The notes beneath the pieces are model-generated. The model searched no databases, had not been told where the DNA came from, and saw only the letters and a list, made by a program, of their open reading frames with translations. The position numbers and the translations under genes are program-made. This document shows positions 37,927-50,557 of a stretch of 64,000 bases of DNA, in pieces. Location of the stretch: positions 1-64,000 of the forward strand of contig JAOALB010000108.1 of the NCBI GenBank assembly GCA_025331125.1, in the 5' to 3' direction. Position 1 is the first letter of the stretch. Each line of letters starts with the position of its first letter. This stretch comes from Mycogone perniciosa (taxonomy: Eukaryota; Ascomycota; Sordariomycetes; Hypocreales; Hypocreaceae).

Positions 37927-39123
37927 TGTTTTTCATCCATTGGCACGATACGCCGTATATCATGGCTGCATTACAAGGTACATGGTGACCATTGAGGTTG
38001 GGATCGAAAAACTTCACAAGATTCCCATATGCCAATCTCCGTCATTACCCACTTCCCGACATTCGAAGCTCCATCACAAAAGTGCCACTATATTTGCCGA
38101 GGTATTGATGAGTTCTGGAGACTGTTCAATTGCTCCACTAGCAAAGGCACGGAGCAACACCAGACCATTCATCTCCATTGACGAATCATGTACTTATGCA
38201 GACATCCACCTGCGTTGGTTGAACTCACATGAATGAGTTAGTGCCTAGATCTGGCCCAGGAGAGGCTGTCAATCCGTCCGAGCTATAATCTCACATTAGG
38301 AAAAAATCACCGTACCAGCTCTGTTCCTCTCGGTTCCTCTCGGTCCTCCAATCCCTCGCATATGCCTGCAATCGTGCAATTTTCTTCTTGCTAGATTGAA
38401 TTTATAAGGCAGTAGTTGAGCTGAGATGTACGCAAACAAAGGGCCTTGCGGATGCAGAGATTCATCGTCCCCAGACTAGCCCCAGGGACATCCCTGACCT
38501 GATACGTTGTGTGAACACATTTCCCCAGGTTGCCGCCCGTCTTTTCCCGTGCTGCTACCAACAGAAGTCATCTTTTACCCTTGCATTTGAAAGATCATCT
38601 CTATCGTTAGTTCAGGTATTTGTTATCTCTCTTGTTGAATCATGTCCATCCAAGCATTTCAAAACAGCCTCCATTCGCACATGCGACTTGGTCATCCTTT
38701 CTCTGCATGGATATTGAACTATATGGCTCACACTCATCATAGATTACCGAGACGGCGTGCCTTTGCAATCATTGATATCTGACTCCAGCTTTCTCGCCCC
38801 TTCCGGAATGTCACCAGACTGTTCATGGTCATTTATTGGTCCGACTAAAACGGCTTTGCAATAGATATCTTATCGTATTGTTTGTCATCCCACCTATTGT
38901 CGTAGTGGCAAGTTGATGTTGGACGGGGAGTTGTTGGGAGGGCATCCAACCCAACTTTCATCCTCCGCTTAGACTGGTCCGAGCACTGCACACAAGAAGT
39001 TTTGTATATATCATCATGAAAAATGCCAGTTTCATGGAATTGATTGTCGTCTCCATCACTCGTTACTCAATCCAATTTACAAAGTGATCTCTCAAGGGGC
39101 TGCTTCGACTTGGACTACCAGCC
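37927..39123. other. Intergenic region upstream of the P450
   Basis: Normal base composition resumes. Open frames at 37940-38236 and 38511-38717 lack ATG starts and recognisable domains. A short direct duplication of CTCTCGGTTC/CTCTCGGTCC lies near 38327-38348. A TATATAT stretch at about 39004-39010, 115 bp before the P450 start codon, may be its TATA element. Confidence 0.6.
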
Positions 39124-40943
39124 ATGCTTGAGTTCCTCCTAGAGAAGGCTGCTGGGCCTTCCAAGTTCTTATGGTTGATCTTTGGCGTTACTTCCATCTA
39201 CGTTGTATCAAAATGGTGCTACAACTTATTCTTCCACCCCTTGAGGAAGATCCCAGGCCCCAAGCTGGCTGCAATGACAAGCTTGTATGAGTTCTGGTTC
39301 GACGTTGTCAGGGATGGCCGATACCTCTGGGAGATTGAGCGTATGCACAACAAGTACGGTGTGTATAACAATCTGCTGTCCGAATTTTTCACAACATTGA
39401 TCATTGACGATGTCTTCAAGGCCCCATTGTCCGCGTCAACCCTCGAGAGATCCATATCCGCGACTCCCAATACTACAACACCATCTACACCGGGGGCAGT
39501 CGTAAGGTTGAAAAAGACGGTCCTACAGCCAATGCGCTTGCTGTGCCTACCTCGGTCGCTGCCACGGTTGATCACCTTCATCACCGTGCGCGTCGTAGCA
39601 TCTTGAACCCTTACTTCTCCAAGAGGTCCATTGTTGCCATGGAGCCCAAGATGCATGAGCGAATTTCTCGACTTATTGAGCGTCTTGAGGATCACATGAA
39701 AAACGGCGATGTTGTCACCTTGGACTTTCTGCTTTGACTGCCGATATCATCACCGAGCGGTTCTATGGCGAGCATTTTGACTACCTCAGCATTCCCAACT
39801 ACCAAATACCTCTGACTGAAGCTTTCCTCGCTATCACTTATGTCTTCCACCTTACTCGATTCATTCCTTCTATGATCTCTAACCTCAAGAGCTTGCCCCT
39901 CTGGGTGCTTCGCATTCTCTTCCCCTCGTTTGCAGATCTTTTGGTGCTTCAAGGGGACCTTAAGCAGAGGATTACTGCCTCACTCAAAGAAGAATATAAC
40001 AAGGAGGACAAGTCTGTCATTATCTCTGCTATCATTGACCCCGCCATCCCTGCCCCCGAGCGTGAGATGGACCGTCTTCTGGATGAGGGTACCGTCGTCA
40101 TCTTCGCTGGTACCGAGACTTCGTCCCGGGCCATGAGCGTCGGCATGTATTATTTGCTCGACGACAAGACTCACCTCCAGAAGGTGCTTGAGGAGCTTAG
40201 CACCCTGCCTTTTCGACCCGATGGAGACTACACCGTGGCTCAGCTCGAGGCTCTTCCCTACCTGGTAAGTCGAGACCTTTGAACTTGATCGCCCAAAGGA
40301 GAAAGCGAGAACTGATGGATCTGACCTCCCGTTCAAGAGTGGTGTTGTTCAAGAGTCATTGCGTCTAGCCTTTGGCCCTATCGCTCGTACTCCCCGAGTT
40401 GCTCCCGACCTCGTGCTTCAATACAAGGAGCATTTAATTCCCGCTGGAGTAAGAACTTCCTGTCTGATGCTTGAGCTGTGAACTCTTCTGACCCCAAGTT
40501 AGACCCCCGTTTCCCAGTCGACCTACTTCGTGCACACTGATGAGTCTGTCTTCCCCAACGCCATGAAGTTCGATCCCGAGCGCTGGATCCGTGCCGCCAA
40601 GGAGGACTTCCTCCTGGACCGGTACTTGGTGAATTTCAGCAAGGGCACCCGTGGGTGCGTTGGTATCTCGTAAGTACCCTTAAGCCGACTTGCATTTCCC
40701 TCACCAAGAGCTGTAACTCTAACATCAACATTTCGCAGGCTCGCTGTCGGTGAGCTGTACTTGGCCTTGGCCCGGATTGTTCAAAACTTCGAGATGGATC
40801 TCCACGAGACCAGCCTGGACGACCTCAAGTTTGAGCACGTCCGCCTAATGGGATATCCTAAGAAGACTTCGAACAGTGCTAACCCCCGCGGTGAGATCAT
40901 GGTCAAGGTCACTGGGAAGGTCCCTCGGATGAGTGTCGAGTAA
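39124..40943 (+). pseudogene. Cytochrome P450 with a frameshift in exon 2
   Basis: Encodes a microsomal fungal cytochrome P450 of the trichodiene-oxygenase-like (TRI4/CYP58-type) kind, a haem monooxygenase of secondary metabolism. Exons: 39124-39358, 39421-40264, 40338-40448, 40503-40669, 40739-40943. It has an N-terminal membrane anchor (residues about 15-35) followed by the proline-rich hinge RKIPGPKLAA, the I-helix AGTETSS (about residue 307), ESLR of the K-helix (about 365) and the haem loop FSKGTRGCVGIS (Cys about 446). The exons total 1562 nt, one short of a multiple of three: between GAC at 39723-39725 and TCT at 39728 the frame shifts by one base. Relatives usually have two or three residues here, so the loss may be 7 nt rather than 1. 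Every other motif is intact, so the break is recent or an assembly error. Confidence 0.85.
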
Positions 40944-41248
40944 TGATGAACTGCTTCATGAAACTGATGAGAGGTCTGTTTTAACGACTTTGTTAATTTT
41001 CTTTGTTTGTCTCCAAAGAAAGATGGAAATGGACAAGATTGTATAGATGTAATGCGAGGAGTTATGGCTATAGAAGAGGGAGATAGGGACAGAAGTGATC
41101 GGGGACGGACAGCTGGATTAAAGGATATTTGGCGGGCAGAATGGATTCCATTTCCCTCTATATCTCATACCTACCTAGTAGTAGGTAGTACTCGATATTC
41201 TCTATCATAGTGAACTGAAGGCACCGCTTTAGCAGACCACCACTTGGT

Positions 41249-41291
41249 TGCCAGGTGACACTACTTCTGGTGCCTGGCAGCACTATAAATA
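41249..41291 (+). promoter_or_regulatory. Inverted repeat plus TATA box before the C2H2 gene
   Basis: TGCCAGG (41249-41255) and its reverse complement CCTGGCA (41273-41279) are separated by 17 bases. A TATAAATA box follows at 41284-41291, about 155 bp before the start codon at 41445. The arrangement looks like a core promoter with a dimer-binding operator next to it. Confidence 0.5.
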
Positions 41292-41444
41292 TCCGGGACA
41301 GCTGCCAACTTCGAAACTTCACCACAACACAACACAAACGCGATACGGCTGCCCACATCCTGGGTACGAAGTCGCGTCTTCTCCCTTTCGTTGTCATCCC
41401 CCATCAAAACCTATCTTCTCATTTCATTCATCATCATCTCCAGA

Positions 41445-42296
41445 ATGGAAAATCAATGCGACTATTGCAAGAAGAACTTCAGTTCGCAGACAGGCCTCAG
41501 CCAGCACATGGCGGCCACGAAACACACCATAACGTGTTTCCGCTGCAAGCTGACGTTTCAAACTGCATCAGCTAATGCAGAGCACATGAGAACTTCTCCG
41601 AAGCACAACATCTGCCGTGATTGTGGCATCGATCTATGGACAATGAAGGACCTGGAGGACCACATGGCCAACACTCACCACTTCTGTTGCCCGTGCAACC
41701 GCAACTTCTCGTCGGCGAATGCGCTCTACAAGCACGATGTGGAAATGCATGCCTTCTGCGAGCTTTGCAGTACCTACTGTGCCTCTCCAGCTGACCTCCA
41801 GGAGGTAAGTGTTATGAGAATCCCCAGAATTAAAAGCGTCTTGCTAACCTCGCTTCCGTAGCACCTCAGCGTTCACCACAAGGGAGCTTCCACTGTGCCG
41901 ACTCCATCGATTCAAACCCCAGTCTCCCAAGCCAGGCCCATCCAAGATCAAGAGGAACATGCCGTCGAGTGCTTTGGATGCACCAAAATATTTTCATCGA
42001 TTCCTCCCATGATTAGCCATTTCGAAAGTGGTGCATGTCCATCTGGAGCGGACGGTACCTGGGTGATTGCAGTTCTCTGCCAGTCTTCCGACGTACACGG
42101 CTATGTCTGCAGATTTACCGCAACCGGATACGAGCTCAAATGTAAGACTTGCAGCAGGAGCTGCATTTCCGTCTATGGACTTCTTGCTCATGCCAACAGC
42201 GACAGTTGCAGCGAGAGCTTAGCTCGTGGATCCCCGCTGTCTCGCTTCATCAAGATTGTGAAGGGGCGGTTCTGGGAAAAGGTATTGATGGGGTAA
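41445..42296 (+). CDS. C2H2 zinc-finger protein
   Basis: A 264-residue protein from two exons, 41445-41804 and 41862-42296. The 57 bp intron has GTAAGT, a perfect CTAAC branch site and TAG. It carries five clustered C2H2-type fingers: residues 5-27, 31-54, 57-77, 81-102 and 105-125. The first two have five-residue His-His spacing (HMAATKH, HMRTSPKH), as in U1-like/JAZ-type fingers that bind RNA or RNA-DNA hybrids. Two further Cys pairs (about 157-180 and 213-235) resemble degenerate fingers ending in Cys. I find no nuclear localisation signal that I would trust. Nucleic-acid binding is likely; the target is unknown. The start is the first ATG after the TATA box; an upstream in-frame TTG at 41391 is not used. 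It lies 500 bp downstream of the P450, in the same orientation. Confidence 0.82.
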
Positions 42297-42780
42297 TCTA
42301 TACGCCCCAGCCCATTGGGCCCCTATCAGCGCCACGATGCACTCGTGAGTATCTGTGATGTGCTCAGTTAGCGAGGGCTACGATAAGAAATCATGGTGAG
42401 CTAGAGACCCTTGGACGAGAAAAAAAAAGAGAATAAACTGACGAAAATACAGATTTGCCATCGTTCCTTTCCCCTTTGAAAACGCTTACTTTGCATTTGT
42501 ATGACCATTGTCGATTTCGGTTACGTACGAGACGCGAAACGGAAACCCAGCTTTAAGAAGCTGATATTTCTCCATGTATTGATTGCTTTGAATGAACATC
42601 CAGGGATATCCTTGGTAAGTTGGTCCTGCATTGAAGCAGAACAGAGAAAGGTGATGAAGTGTGGTGGACGGAATCCTTTGTCTCACTGTTTAGGTATCTC
42701 AAGATTTTTCGCTTCAAAAACACCAACCTCGGTTGAGCTGCAAGTGCAAAAGATACAAATAGTTTTGTGTTGTTTTCAAT

Positions 42781-44010
42781 CTATTCCAATCCGCTGGTGT
42801 CTAGCTGCCACTTCCCATTCTCCAAAAATTCCTTCAACTTGTCATCAAGCCACCTCACATCCTCTTTACTCTCAGCAGGACCGCCGGCCCTAAAAACAAG
42901 TCAGCTACGGAGGTCCGTCTCCGAGACACAGTTTCCCGATGCACTTACCAATGGCCCCAAATGGATGGGAACGGAATGCATTTCCCAACCCCCTCTGACA
43001 TGCACTGGACCTCATACTCTGAGTCCTCAGGGGGGAAGTAAAGATCGGTCTTGCCTGGCAGAACAAGTGTCTTGGCCTTGATACTCTTCATAGCTTGTTC
43101 AAAGTCCTTGTTGTAAGGCTCTTGGTCTGAGCAGTCGGAGGCTTGCCATGAGTGCAGCATAACGAGCAAATTCTCGGGATCTGAAGCATGTACGTGAGTC
43201 GCCCATTTTTGAGCAAGTGAGTAACAAGAGGAATAGAGACAGGGACAAACCTTTCTGCAAAGCCCAATCCTCCCAGAAGTTGACCATGAAATCCTCCAAA
43301 TTCTTGTAGCCCAGTGCCGTCTCGTACAACTTCTCGCGATAGAAAGCTTGACTGAAGCCCCAGCCGGCATACACGCGCGCAAAGGCCTTCAGTCCCGTCA
43401 CTCTCTCCTCCTCAGTCCAAGACCTGTAGTTCTCAATGGCCGTGGTCTCACCGGCAGCATTCCCCGCAGAAGACGCTCCCTTGGCTGCCAGCAGTGCGCT
43501 CTTCACGCCCTCAAGGAACACTTGGTTGTGCAGAGACGTACGAGCGCTACCACAGAACGGCACTCCAAGGTCCATGAAGTCAGGGAACTGCGTAAGCCAC
43601 TGATACGTCTGGGCAGCGCCCATGCTCCAGCCGAGCACCATGCGAGCATGCTGGATACCCAACCCCTCTGTCACAAGACGATGCTGCGCTGTGACATTAT
43701 CGCGAACCGTGACATTTGGAAAGGGTCTGGGGGGCGATGTCCGCGGGGTGTTGGACGGGCTGCTGGACTGGCCGTTGCCAAAGAGAGCTGGGACGACGAT
43801 ATAGTATCGCTTTGGATTCAGAGCCTTGTCTTCGCCGATGAGCCATTCGTTTTTGTCGATTGGGCCGCTGAACCAGCTGGGGTAGATGATGGCTGGGTTA
43901 GAGGGGTCGCCAAAGGTTTTGTAGGCGATGAAGGCCTTGGGGATGGTTTCGCCCGAGACGAGTTTGAAGTCGCCCAGCTGGAAGAGCTTGTAGTCGGAGT
44001 TGCTGGCCAT
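42781..44010 (-). CDS. Alpha/beta hydrolase, homoserine acetyltransferase-like
   Basis: A 366-residue alpha/beta-hydrolase fold protein related to MetX-type acyltransferases and their fungal esterase-like relatives. Exons on the minus strand: 44010-43251, 43180-42949, 42889-42781, with introns of 70 and 59 bp; the second has a CTGAC branch site. The nucleophile elbow GWSMGA places Ser129 in the active site. Asp299 (LPGKTDLYFPPEDSE) and His330 (GHWAGGP) complete the triad. FGNGQSSSPSNTP (residues 77-89) is the loop seen in this family before the core helices. No signal peptide is visible, so it is probably cytosolic. A role in methionine synthesis is unlikely, because many fungi carry several such paralogues; the substrate is not predictable. 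The gene is convergent with the C2H2 gene. Confidence 0.85.
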
Positions 44011-47000
44011 GGTGGTCGAGTCTTGCCTGGTTACCTAGGTATGGGTATAGGTATGTAAGACTCGTCTTGGTGTGATGGATAGAGGCAAGAGGATGAGATG
44101 AGGGGAAGTCTCAGGATCATCCCGAGGATAGACGAGGAGATGCCGTATTGAGCATCTCAATGCGCCGTGGCTATCCGTTGTCTAGTAATTCGGTGAATCA
44201 ATCAACTGTCTTATCTGGTTACTGCCCTCGTGAGGGGTTGCTGCATTGCATGAGAGACAGCTATCATGATGGTACCGCAGTTTCTGTGGCCACTGTTGAG
44301 AAAACCAAGTACCTTCCCCTCACATGCATGCCCATGCTCACGCAGTCGACTTGCATCTTCTTTACCACCACCTCATATTTCAGGTTGAAAATTATTCCTG
44401 GCATTGTCCATATTCTATACAGTACGGAGTATATTTCGTATCGATCAGTTGCATTCATGTTCAACACGAGAGAAGAAATAAGAGACGACGGTATACTCCG
44501 TGGACGGCTAAATGCTCAAGTCAATGGGTGGGTCTTGATTGATAAGGTCTGAGCACTCCGTACAAAGTGCCGAGAACCACAATAGCAGCTGAACCGGCTA
44601 TCCACCATGATCGCGAGCTATTCACTGCTAGTACTACTACTATTATCCCTTGACCTTCAATATGGAGAATGATCCGCAATGTACGGAGTAAACGCCGGGC
44701 TAATAATCACTCTGATTAGTATTCGGAATCAGTGAAATGCGATAAGCGAATGGCCGCCGGACGGTCCCTCCCGGACGATCTTCTGTAACCGCCTATGCTG
44801 CGAGATAATCCAACGTCTTATCGTGCGTGCATGGACCTGGAGCGATGAGAAGCGATGCTAGTCGTAAGCACTACTCCATAGTCTAGTGCTGGAGTGACGA
44901 TGACCATCTGACAGGGTGGCCGTGGCCATTGTGTCTCTCCACGTGGATGACAAGGCATAACAGGGTGATCCTCGCCAGATTTAAGCCTCACGGTGGGATA
45001 TGACTCGCAAGAACCCTAAATCTCGAATTGTCAACAGACGCTATACGAGTACGTAAGAGTCGTAGTGCAGCCTCGTCAACGGTGGTTCAAGTTGGCTGAA
45101 AGTCGCATTGCCCCAAATGGCAACGTATTGCGCCTTCCGTCCAGCCTGCGGTGGCAACGTTTTGGCGCTTTTAGCAGTGCGACTCTGTTGTTCTGGCTAT
45201 TCCAAGGAAGGGTTGGGGTTAGCCTCGTGAGCATCTTGAATGGGCGCAGAGCAACATAAGAAGCAAGTTCTGAAGTGACAGGTATTTGTCAAGAAACCAG
45301 AAACTATGTGCCGACCCGCCAAGGCGCGGAAGCATTGTAGTCAAAGGGGCCGGTCGTTGAATGCCCTTATTATAGCACGTTGATAACCGTCTGCCTGTTT
45401 GTTATATGAGAGTGGCTGACAGACTATAGAAAATCCAGCGACGAACCGTGCAATCATATGATGTTCATCTTACGATGGTCTCCTGCTGAAGAGTCAGTGG
45501 CACAGACACAGCCCAACCAAATCTTTCATGCATGAGAAACGTGCCAGCTGGGTTGCGATAATACATGGACAGGGTCGTCACGACAAGGTTCAATGCCGCG
45601 GTTGGTGCTAATACCCCTCAAAATGCCTCCAAATGCCTGCACAACTCCTCTTCGGTTGGTCGCGTGTGATCCTACATGATGCTGGTACTCGTAGAGCTCC
45701 GAGGCTGTTAGTGAAAATTACAAATACGTACTACTCGTACTTCGGACATGCAAGGTTTTGATGCAGCTAGAGGAATGGGGGAAAGCCTTACGTGCCAAGT
45801 TTCTGCAGCGACCCCAGCCCAGAGAGCGAGATCAGAGCCTCGCGTACGAGTAGGAATCCGAAGCCCATACGAACAAAATCCGTGGCAAAATTTGGCCATG
45901 TAACATTGGTGGCTGCGAGGCGTCGTCACCCACGTTTTTGTCTCAAGATTTATATTGGCAGGAGACGGTCCCAGCCGAGCGGACAGTGGTCGATATCCGA
46001 CAGTTTTGCCAATCGATCCATCATTGAAGACTGCAGGCCTTAAGAGGCTCAAGGCATGACATGGCATGGAACCCCGGAGCTTGTCGAAGATCATTGGCTA
46101 CTACGAAGTAAATGCAAGGCCTCGGTTTCGAAATTGCCTGCCCCGCCAACACGTGAACCAACGTGCATACTGTCACAAACAACTTCGGGTGTCGCAAATT
46201 AAAACTCTTGTCTAATGGTATTTGTCGTTGAAAATTAACGGGGGAAAATGGAGCAACCGCCGTAATACTTGAAAATTGTATACATTTCGGGGATCAAAGA
46301 AGGAAGAAAAAAGGAAAAAAAAGAAACCACTTGGTATTACTACTCATAGTACGGAGTAGTATGTACTAACCCCAGGCCAAGATATTCCGTCAAAGGGACC
46401 GCGCTAAATGCAAATAGTCAAAAGCCAAAACCATCGCTTAGCCTAACTGTTTAATTTCATAAGCCGGGGTTCTGACTCGATCACGTTGAGCTCTCTCTGG
46501 AACCGACCAACGATTGCGATGCTCCGTGCGTGAGGAGTCCACAAATCCACACCGCGCCGCATGGCCAGGCTGGCCTGACTGTCTCTTCATCATGCCTATT
46601 ATATCATCAGCATCAGTGTCTCACGCTTTGGCCCTCTCTAATCTATTGCCGTGGTCGCCGTACACGCAGCCAAGACAGCGCCTTATTACTAGGAGCATTC
46701 TACTATGACAGCCTCGCCACCTCGTCATCTCCCAGTCATTACTCCCACTGACCCGTTGCCAGACTAGACCGATTCCAGCGAGGCCGGAGAGTACTCGTAC
46801 GCCGCCAAAGGCAACCCCTCCGCCTCCCTCGAGTCCCTGGTTGGCTGGGACCGTTCAAGTTGGACGAAGTAGTATTGCGACGAATGCATAGGTATCACCC
46901 ACTGGTCAATGACCCCCCGCATGTCTTACTCGCACTGGCTCGGAGAGGGATGAGATGCCCTGCCACATTGTGGTACCTGCGTCTCCGTGGTCCCCCTTTG

Positions 47001-47970
47001 AATTCAGAGTTCATACGAGCATCCAAAAGCAAGTTGACACGGCTCGCTGTCTCCCCACCTAACCGACCTCGAGCCGTTGTGAAAGAAAGACACACACGCC
47101 TTATCAGAGTCAGAATTTAGAACAGACAGACAAGACAGACAGACAGCCAACATGCATTCCGTTCAACTCCACAAACGAAGCCTTGCTGACATGCAGACTG
47201 ACTGACAAGAGAGACAAGGCCCACGACGCCAAGGGGCTCCGAGATAGTTCCGCGAGCTGAATTCACACCCATCAATAACGCACCCCAAGCCCTTCGCTCC
47301 CGCTAATTGGGCCACTTCCCCGAGGTGGCGTGGTGGCGTTTGCTCAGTCAAATTGGCTTCGAGGCCGAGGGGCTGAGGTGACGGGAGGGACTGTGCAGAT
47401 GTCCCGAAAAGGGTTGCATCCATGCCATCCGGACATACATAGTACGGAGTACATGCTCCATACGAGTGTCCCTTCGACAGCCTTTTACTTTCATCCATGA
47501 TCCGGTCCTCGCCTGTCGGGCCGTTTTTGACGAAGCATCACACATCCCATGGTGAACCAAACCCATAGTTTTCTTCAACACGCGACACCTTGCGACCGAT
47601 TTGTCCGACCAGGCCTTCCTGTTTCCATTACGTCTGCTTTCCGCTAGTCCCGTGGCTGTCTTGTTCGACCAAAGAAGGGAAAGCTAGCGACCTGTCCGTC
47701 TGTGTCAGAGTGAGCTTGCGTGGGCAAGGTCAACGTGAGCGCACGAAACCAACAACACACTCTCACTCAACTTGCAAGCGAGAGATCCCTCCCCAAGCGA
47801 GGACATCCTGGAAGACCGTTATTTCGCGCATGCGCTACCTCCATCGTTTTTTAACCCTTTGTGTAAAGCCCCACGGGGGAGGAGGCACGTTGCTTCGTAC
47901 TACTTACGACATAATACTCCATCTCGGTCCATTTACCCGCCAAAGGTCCCACATCCTGGATATCCCCAAC
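44011..47970. other. Four-kilobase intergenic region
   Basis: No gene is supported between the divergently transcribed hydrolase and WD-repeat genes. The many short open frames overlap on both strands, mostly lack ATG starts and show no domains. The region is rich in TACGGAGTA/TACTCCGTA motifs (44423-44431, 44682-44690, 46350-46358, 47443-47452, plus near-matches at about 44491 and 44553). It could hold long 5' untranslated regions or a non-coding RNA, but nothing in the sequence proves either. Confidence 0.55.
47122..47147 (+). repeat. (GACA)n microsatellite
   Basis: An imperfect run of GACA/CAGA units lies in the presumed upstream region of the WD-repeat gene. Confidence 0.75.
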
Positions 47971-49963
47971 ATGGAGCCTCCTTCTGCTTCAGATCTGGAT
48001 CGGATAGCGTGAGTGCACCCAAGTTTGTTCACCTTGGTCTTGATGGGGCTCGACCGGTCTAGCCTGTCCAAGCCCTGAGGCCGTGATTGATTGCGCATGG
48101 TTCGGTAAAGACTGATCTTTTTTCCACATCAGAGACACACTTCACCGCATCAACACAGCGAGCTCATCTAGGTCGCGATACGATGCCCCATCCTTTGAAC
48201 TGGAACAAGGCATTAAAGCGACCCCAGATAGCATGAGCACTCAGCGGTACCGTCTTGGCCCGTCTCGTGAATCATCTTCATCGTCTGCTAAAGGAGAGGT
48301 CGTCAAACAGTGGCTGGAAAGGAGTGAGGACCCTACTGCTCTCACCTACAACTCATCATCACAGAGAAACTCGAGGGAATCAAGGGAGTCCCTGTCCCGG
48401 CGGCCTTTATCGAGAGAAAGACCCCGTACAAGTGCAGGGTCAATGTCTTCACAACGAAAGTTATCAAACGCCTCTTCCTACTACCCCTCGGGGTACAGCC
48501 TTTATCCTGCTCCATCAAAACCGCTGCCGCCACTTCCCACCTCAAGGCCGTCATTCCGACTGTCATCACGAGATTCATCTGACAGATCATCTATCAGCAC
48601 GCATCGCTCCTCTCAGGCATCGGCTATCACTTCGAGTCCGGATTTAACCTCTGTCGGCTTTTCACCGCCACCCCGCAAAGCGCCGTTTAACTTTTATCGG
48701 CCACCCGACCCCTCTGAAGCTCTCCCTCCGCCACGGCGTTCATCCCGCCCAGCCGAGGTTGTCTTTTGGAAACTTCTCGTTTCCGACGACAAGAAGAATG
48801 GCCCCGTTCACTACCTCGACATGTCCTCTAGCCTCTCCACCCTCGCCAGTAAGCACGGTAACAACATCATAAAAATCTGGTCCACCGCCGGTGGCACTGT
48901 CCAGTACATTATCAAGCATTCATCCTATACCTCGGCGCAGTCTCGTTCCCGCGAGTATCTCATCCGGAGTCACGCTATTCTCTCCGAGCCATCCAACCTC
49001 ATCGCCATCGCCACCCGTTTTGGCAGGTGTATCGAAATCTGGAATTGGGCCAAGAGGAAGTGTCTCCAGTCTATTGACAATGCTGATCGCTGGACATCGT
49101 CGCAGATCGAGTCTTACGATGGTGCGCTTAGCTCATTTGCCGTGTATCACGGCGAGAAAAGCTTGGTAGATCTCTACACCGCAACCCCAGAGAAGAAGCC
49201 TTTTGTCAAGACGCGCACTATCGACCTGTCCAAAGCCGACCTTCCCTTCGTGCCTCAGTACCCGGAGCTCGCGTTATCAAGAACGAGCCCTTTGCTCGTC
49301 CTGGCTGCTGGACCGCGACCTCCACGGCCTGGCCACCCTCCGCCAGAACGGGAGACGCTGTTGGTCGCATGGGAGACCCATGACAATGGTATCTCCTCAA
49401 ACAAGCCTTATAGGGTGGCCAGGCCGTGGCAACACAAGGAACTAGATACTGCGATTCCATGCGACCTGGTTGCGTATGGTAGCGCAGTCATCTCGATTTG
49501 GATTCCTGCTACGTTTCGCGCTGTTCCTGCTTTGAATGGCAGCGGCGGCTATAATCTTACTCCAGTCGCAGTTCCGTACCGTTATATCCTGGTCTGGGAT
49601 CTCGCCGCCAACTCAACACGAACCATTGGCATTCCCAACACCACTTCATGCATTTCACCTGATTGTCGCTTTGTCGCGTACTGCCACGCGAGCGGCACCG
49701 AGATTGGCGCAAGGGGATCATTAGTGATTTTGGATATCATGACGGGCAGGGAGGTCTGGAGTTGGCCAGACCCGGAGGCTTTGGCCATTGACAGCGGTCC
49801 AAGGCAGGGGCTTGAGCAGTTTGAGGATCTTTCTCGAGTTTCGGAACTTCATTTCTCCGCTGACGGCAAATTTTTGAACGTGGGTGATTTGGACGGGCGT
49901 GTGGGTATGTACGAGGTGCGGGAACAGAGTGGAGAGAGGATGCAGCTATTACACATGATTTAA
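47971..49963 (+). CDS. WD-repeat-like protein with Ser-rich N-terminus
   Basis: A 622-residue protein from two exons, 47971-48008 and 48133-49963, joined in frame by a 124 bp intron (GTGAGT...CAG). The first coding exon is only 38 nt and supplies MEPPSASDLDRIA. Residues 47-200 are low complexity, rich in Ser, Arg and Pro, and probably disordered and phosphorylated. The rest resembles degenerate WD40 blades: SKHGNNIIKIWST near residue 250, CIEIWNW near 310, ILVWDLAANSTRTIG near 490, and VSELHFSADGKFLNVGDLDGRVGMYEV near the end. This suggests a beta-propeller scaffold. I recognise it as a conserved-looking Pezizomycotina protein without a named function. No catalytic motif is seen. The gene has normal codon use and no disruptions. 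Confidence 0.82.
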
Positions 49964-50557
49964 AAAATGTTGCTTTGGGAATATACCTTTGGTTTGAAGG
50001 CTGGGGATCTATTTTGCAGCGGGATCATGTTCAAGTTACGTGAGAAAAGGGTATTAGGATACGGATTTTGAATATATATAATGTATGATGGATTGCTGCC
50101 CACACTGAAGTAATAAAAGTTTATTGATGAACAACATGCAAAATTCTATTCCATGTATTAAAAACAAATACACCTCTAGGTTAAGCTTTTGGCAACGGCA
50201 AGTGAGTACACGTTGAGGGCAGATAGAAGGTCAGCCCAAACATTACAAAGTCGGGTCAAACGGTTGAGTTGGTGCAGGGTAGGTTAGTTGGGGGGAGACT
50301 GCAATGTAAAATGAGGCCATAGCGACATGGGCATGGTGAAGGAAATCAATGAATGAATCACAGTGTTAGTCACGTTACTGGAACCCATCTACCGGCAACC
50401 AAACTTTGAGTATCCGCGTGAGGCCATCTTCACTGCTACAGATAGATAATAGAGAAAACTGAATGGCATGTTGATGATGATTGATTGAGGCCAAAAAAAT
50501 GCACAAAGTCCAAAAAGAAAGAAGAACTTAATCTTCAATATTGAAGACCAAGTAGCC
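49964..50557. other. 3' UTR and spacer before tRNA-Pro
   Basis: No gene is seen. The AATAAAAG near 50112 on + could serve as a polyadenylation signal for the WD-repeat gene. The complement of AAAAAGAAAGAAG at about 50512-50524 gives the T-run expected downstream of the minus-strand tRNA. Confidence 0.5.

Noticed and set aside
37940..38717. Open frames of 98 and 68 codons before the P450
   Set aside because: They lack an ATG start and any recognisable domain. A minus-strand remnant is conceivable in 37930-38240, but I could not name a family.
43348..44058. 236-codon plus-strand open frame
   Set aside because: It is antisense to exon 1 of the hydrolase, whose catalytic motifs and splice joins are clear; a GC-rich shadow frame.
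44148..47581. Several 60-134 codon open frames in the 4 kb intergenic region
   Set aside because: They overlap on both strands, mostly use non-ATG starts and show no domains.
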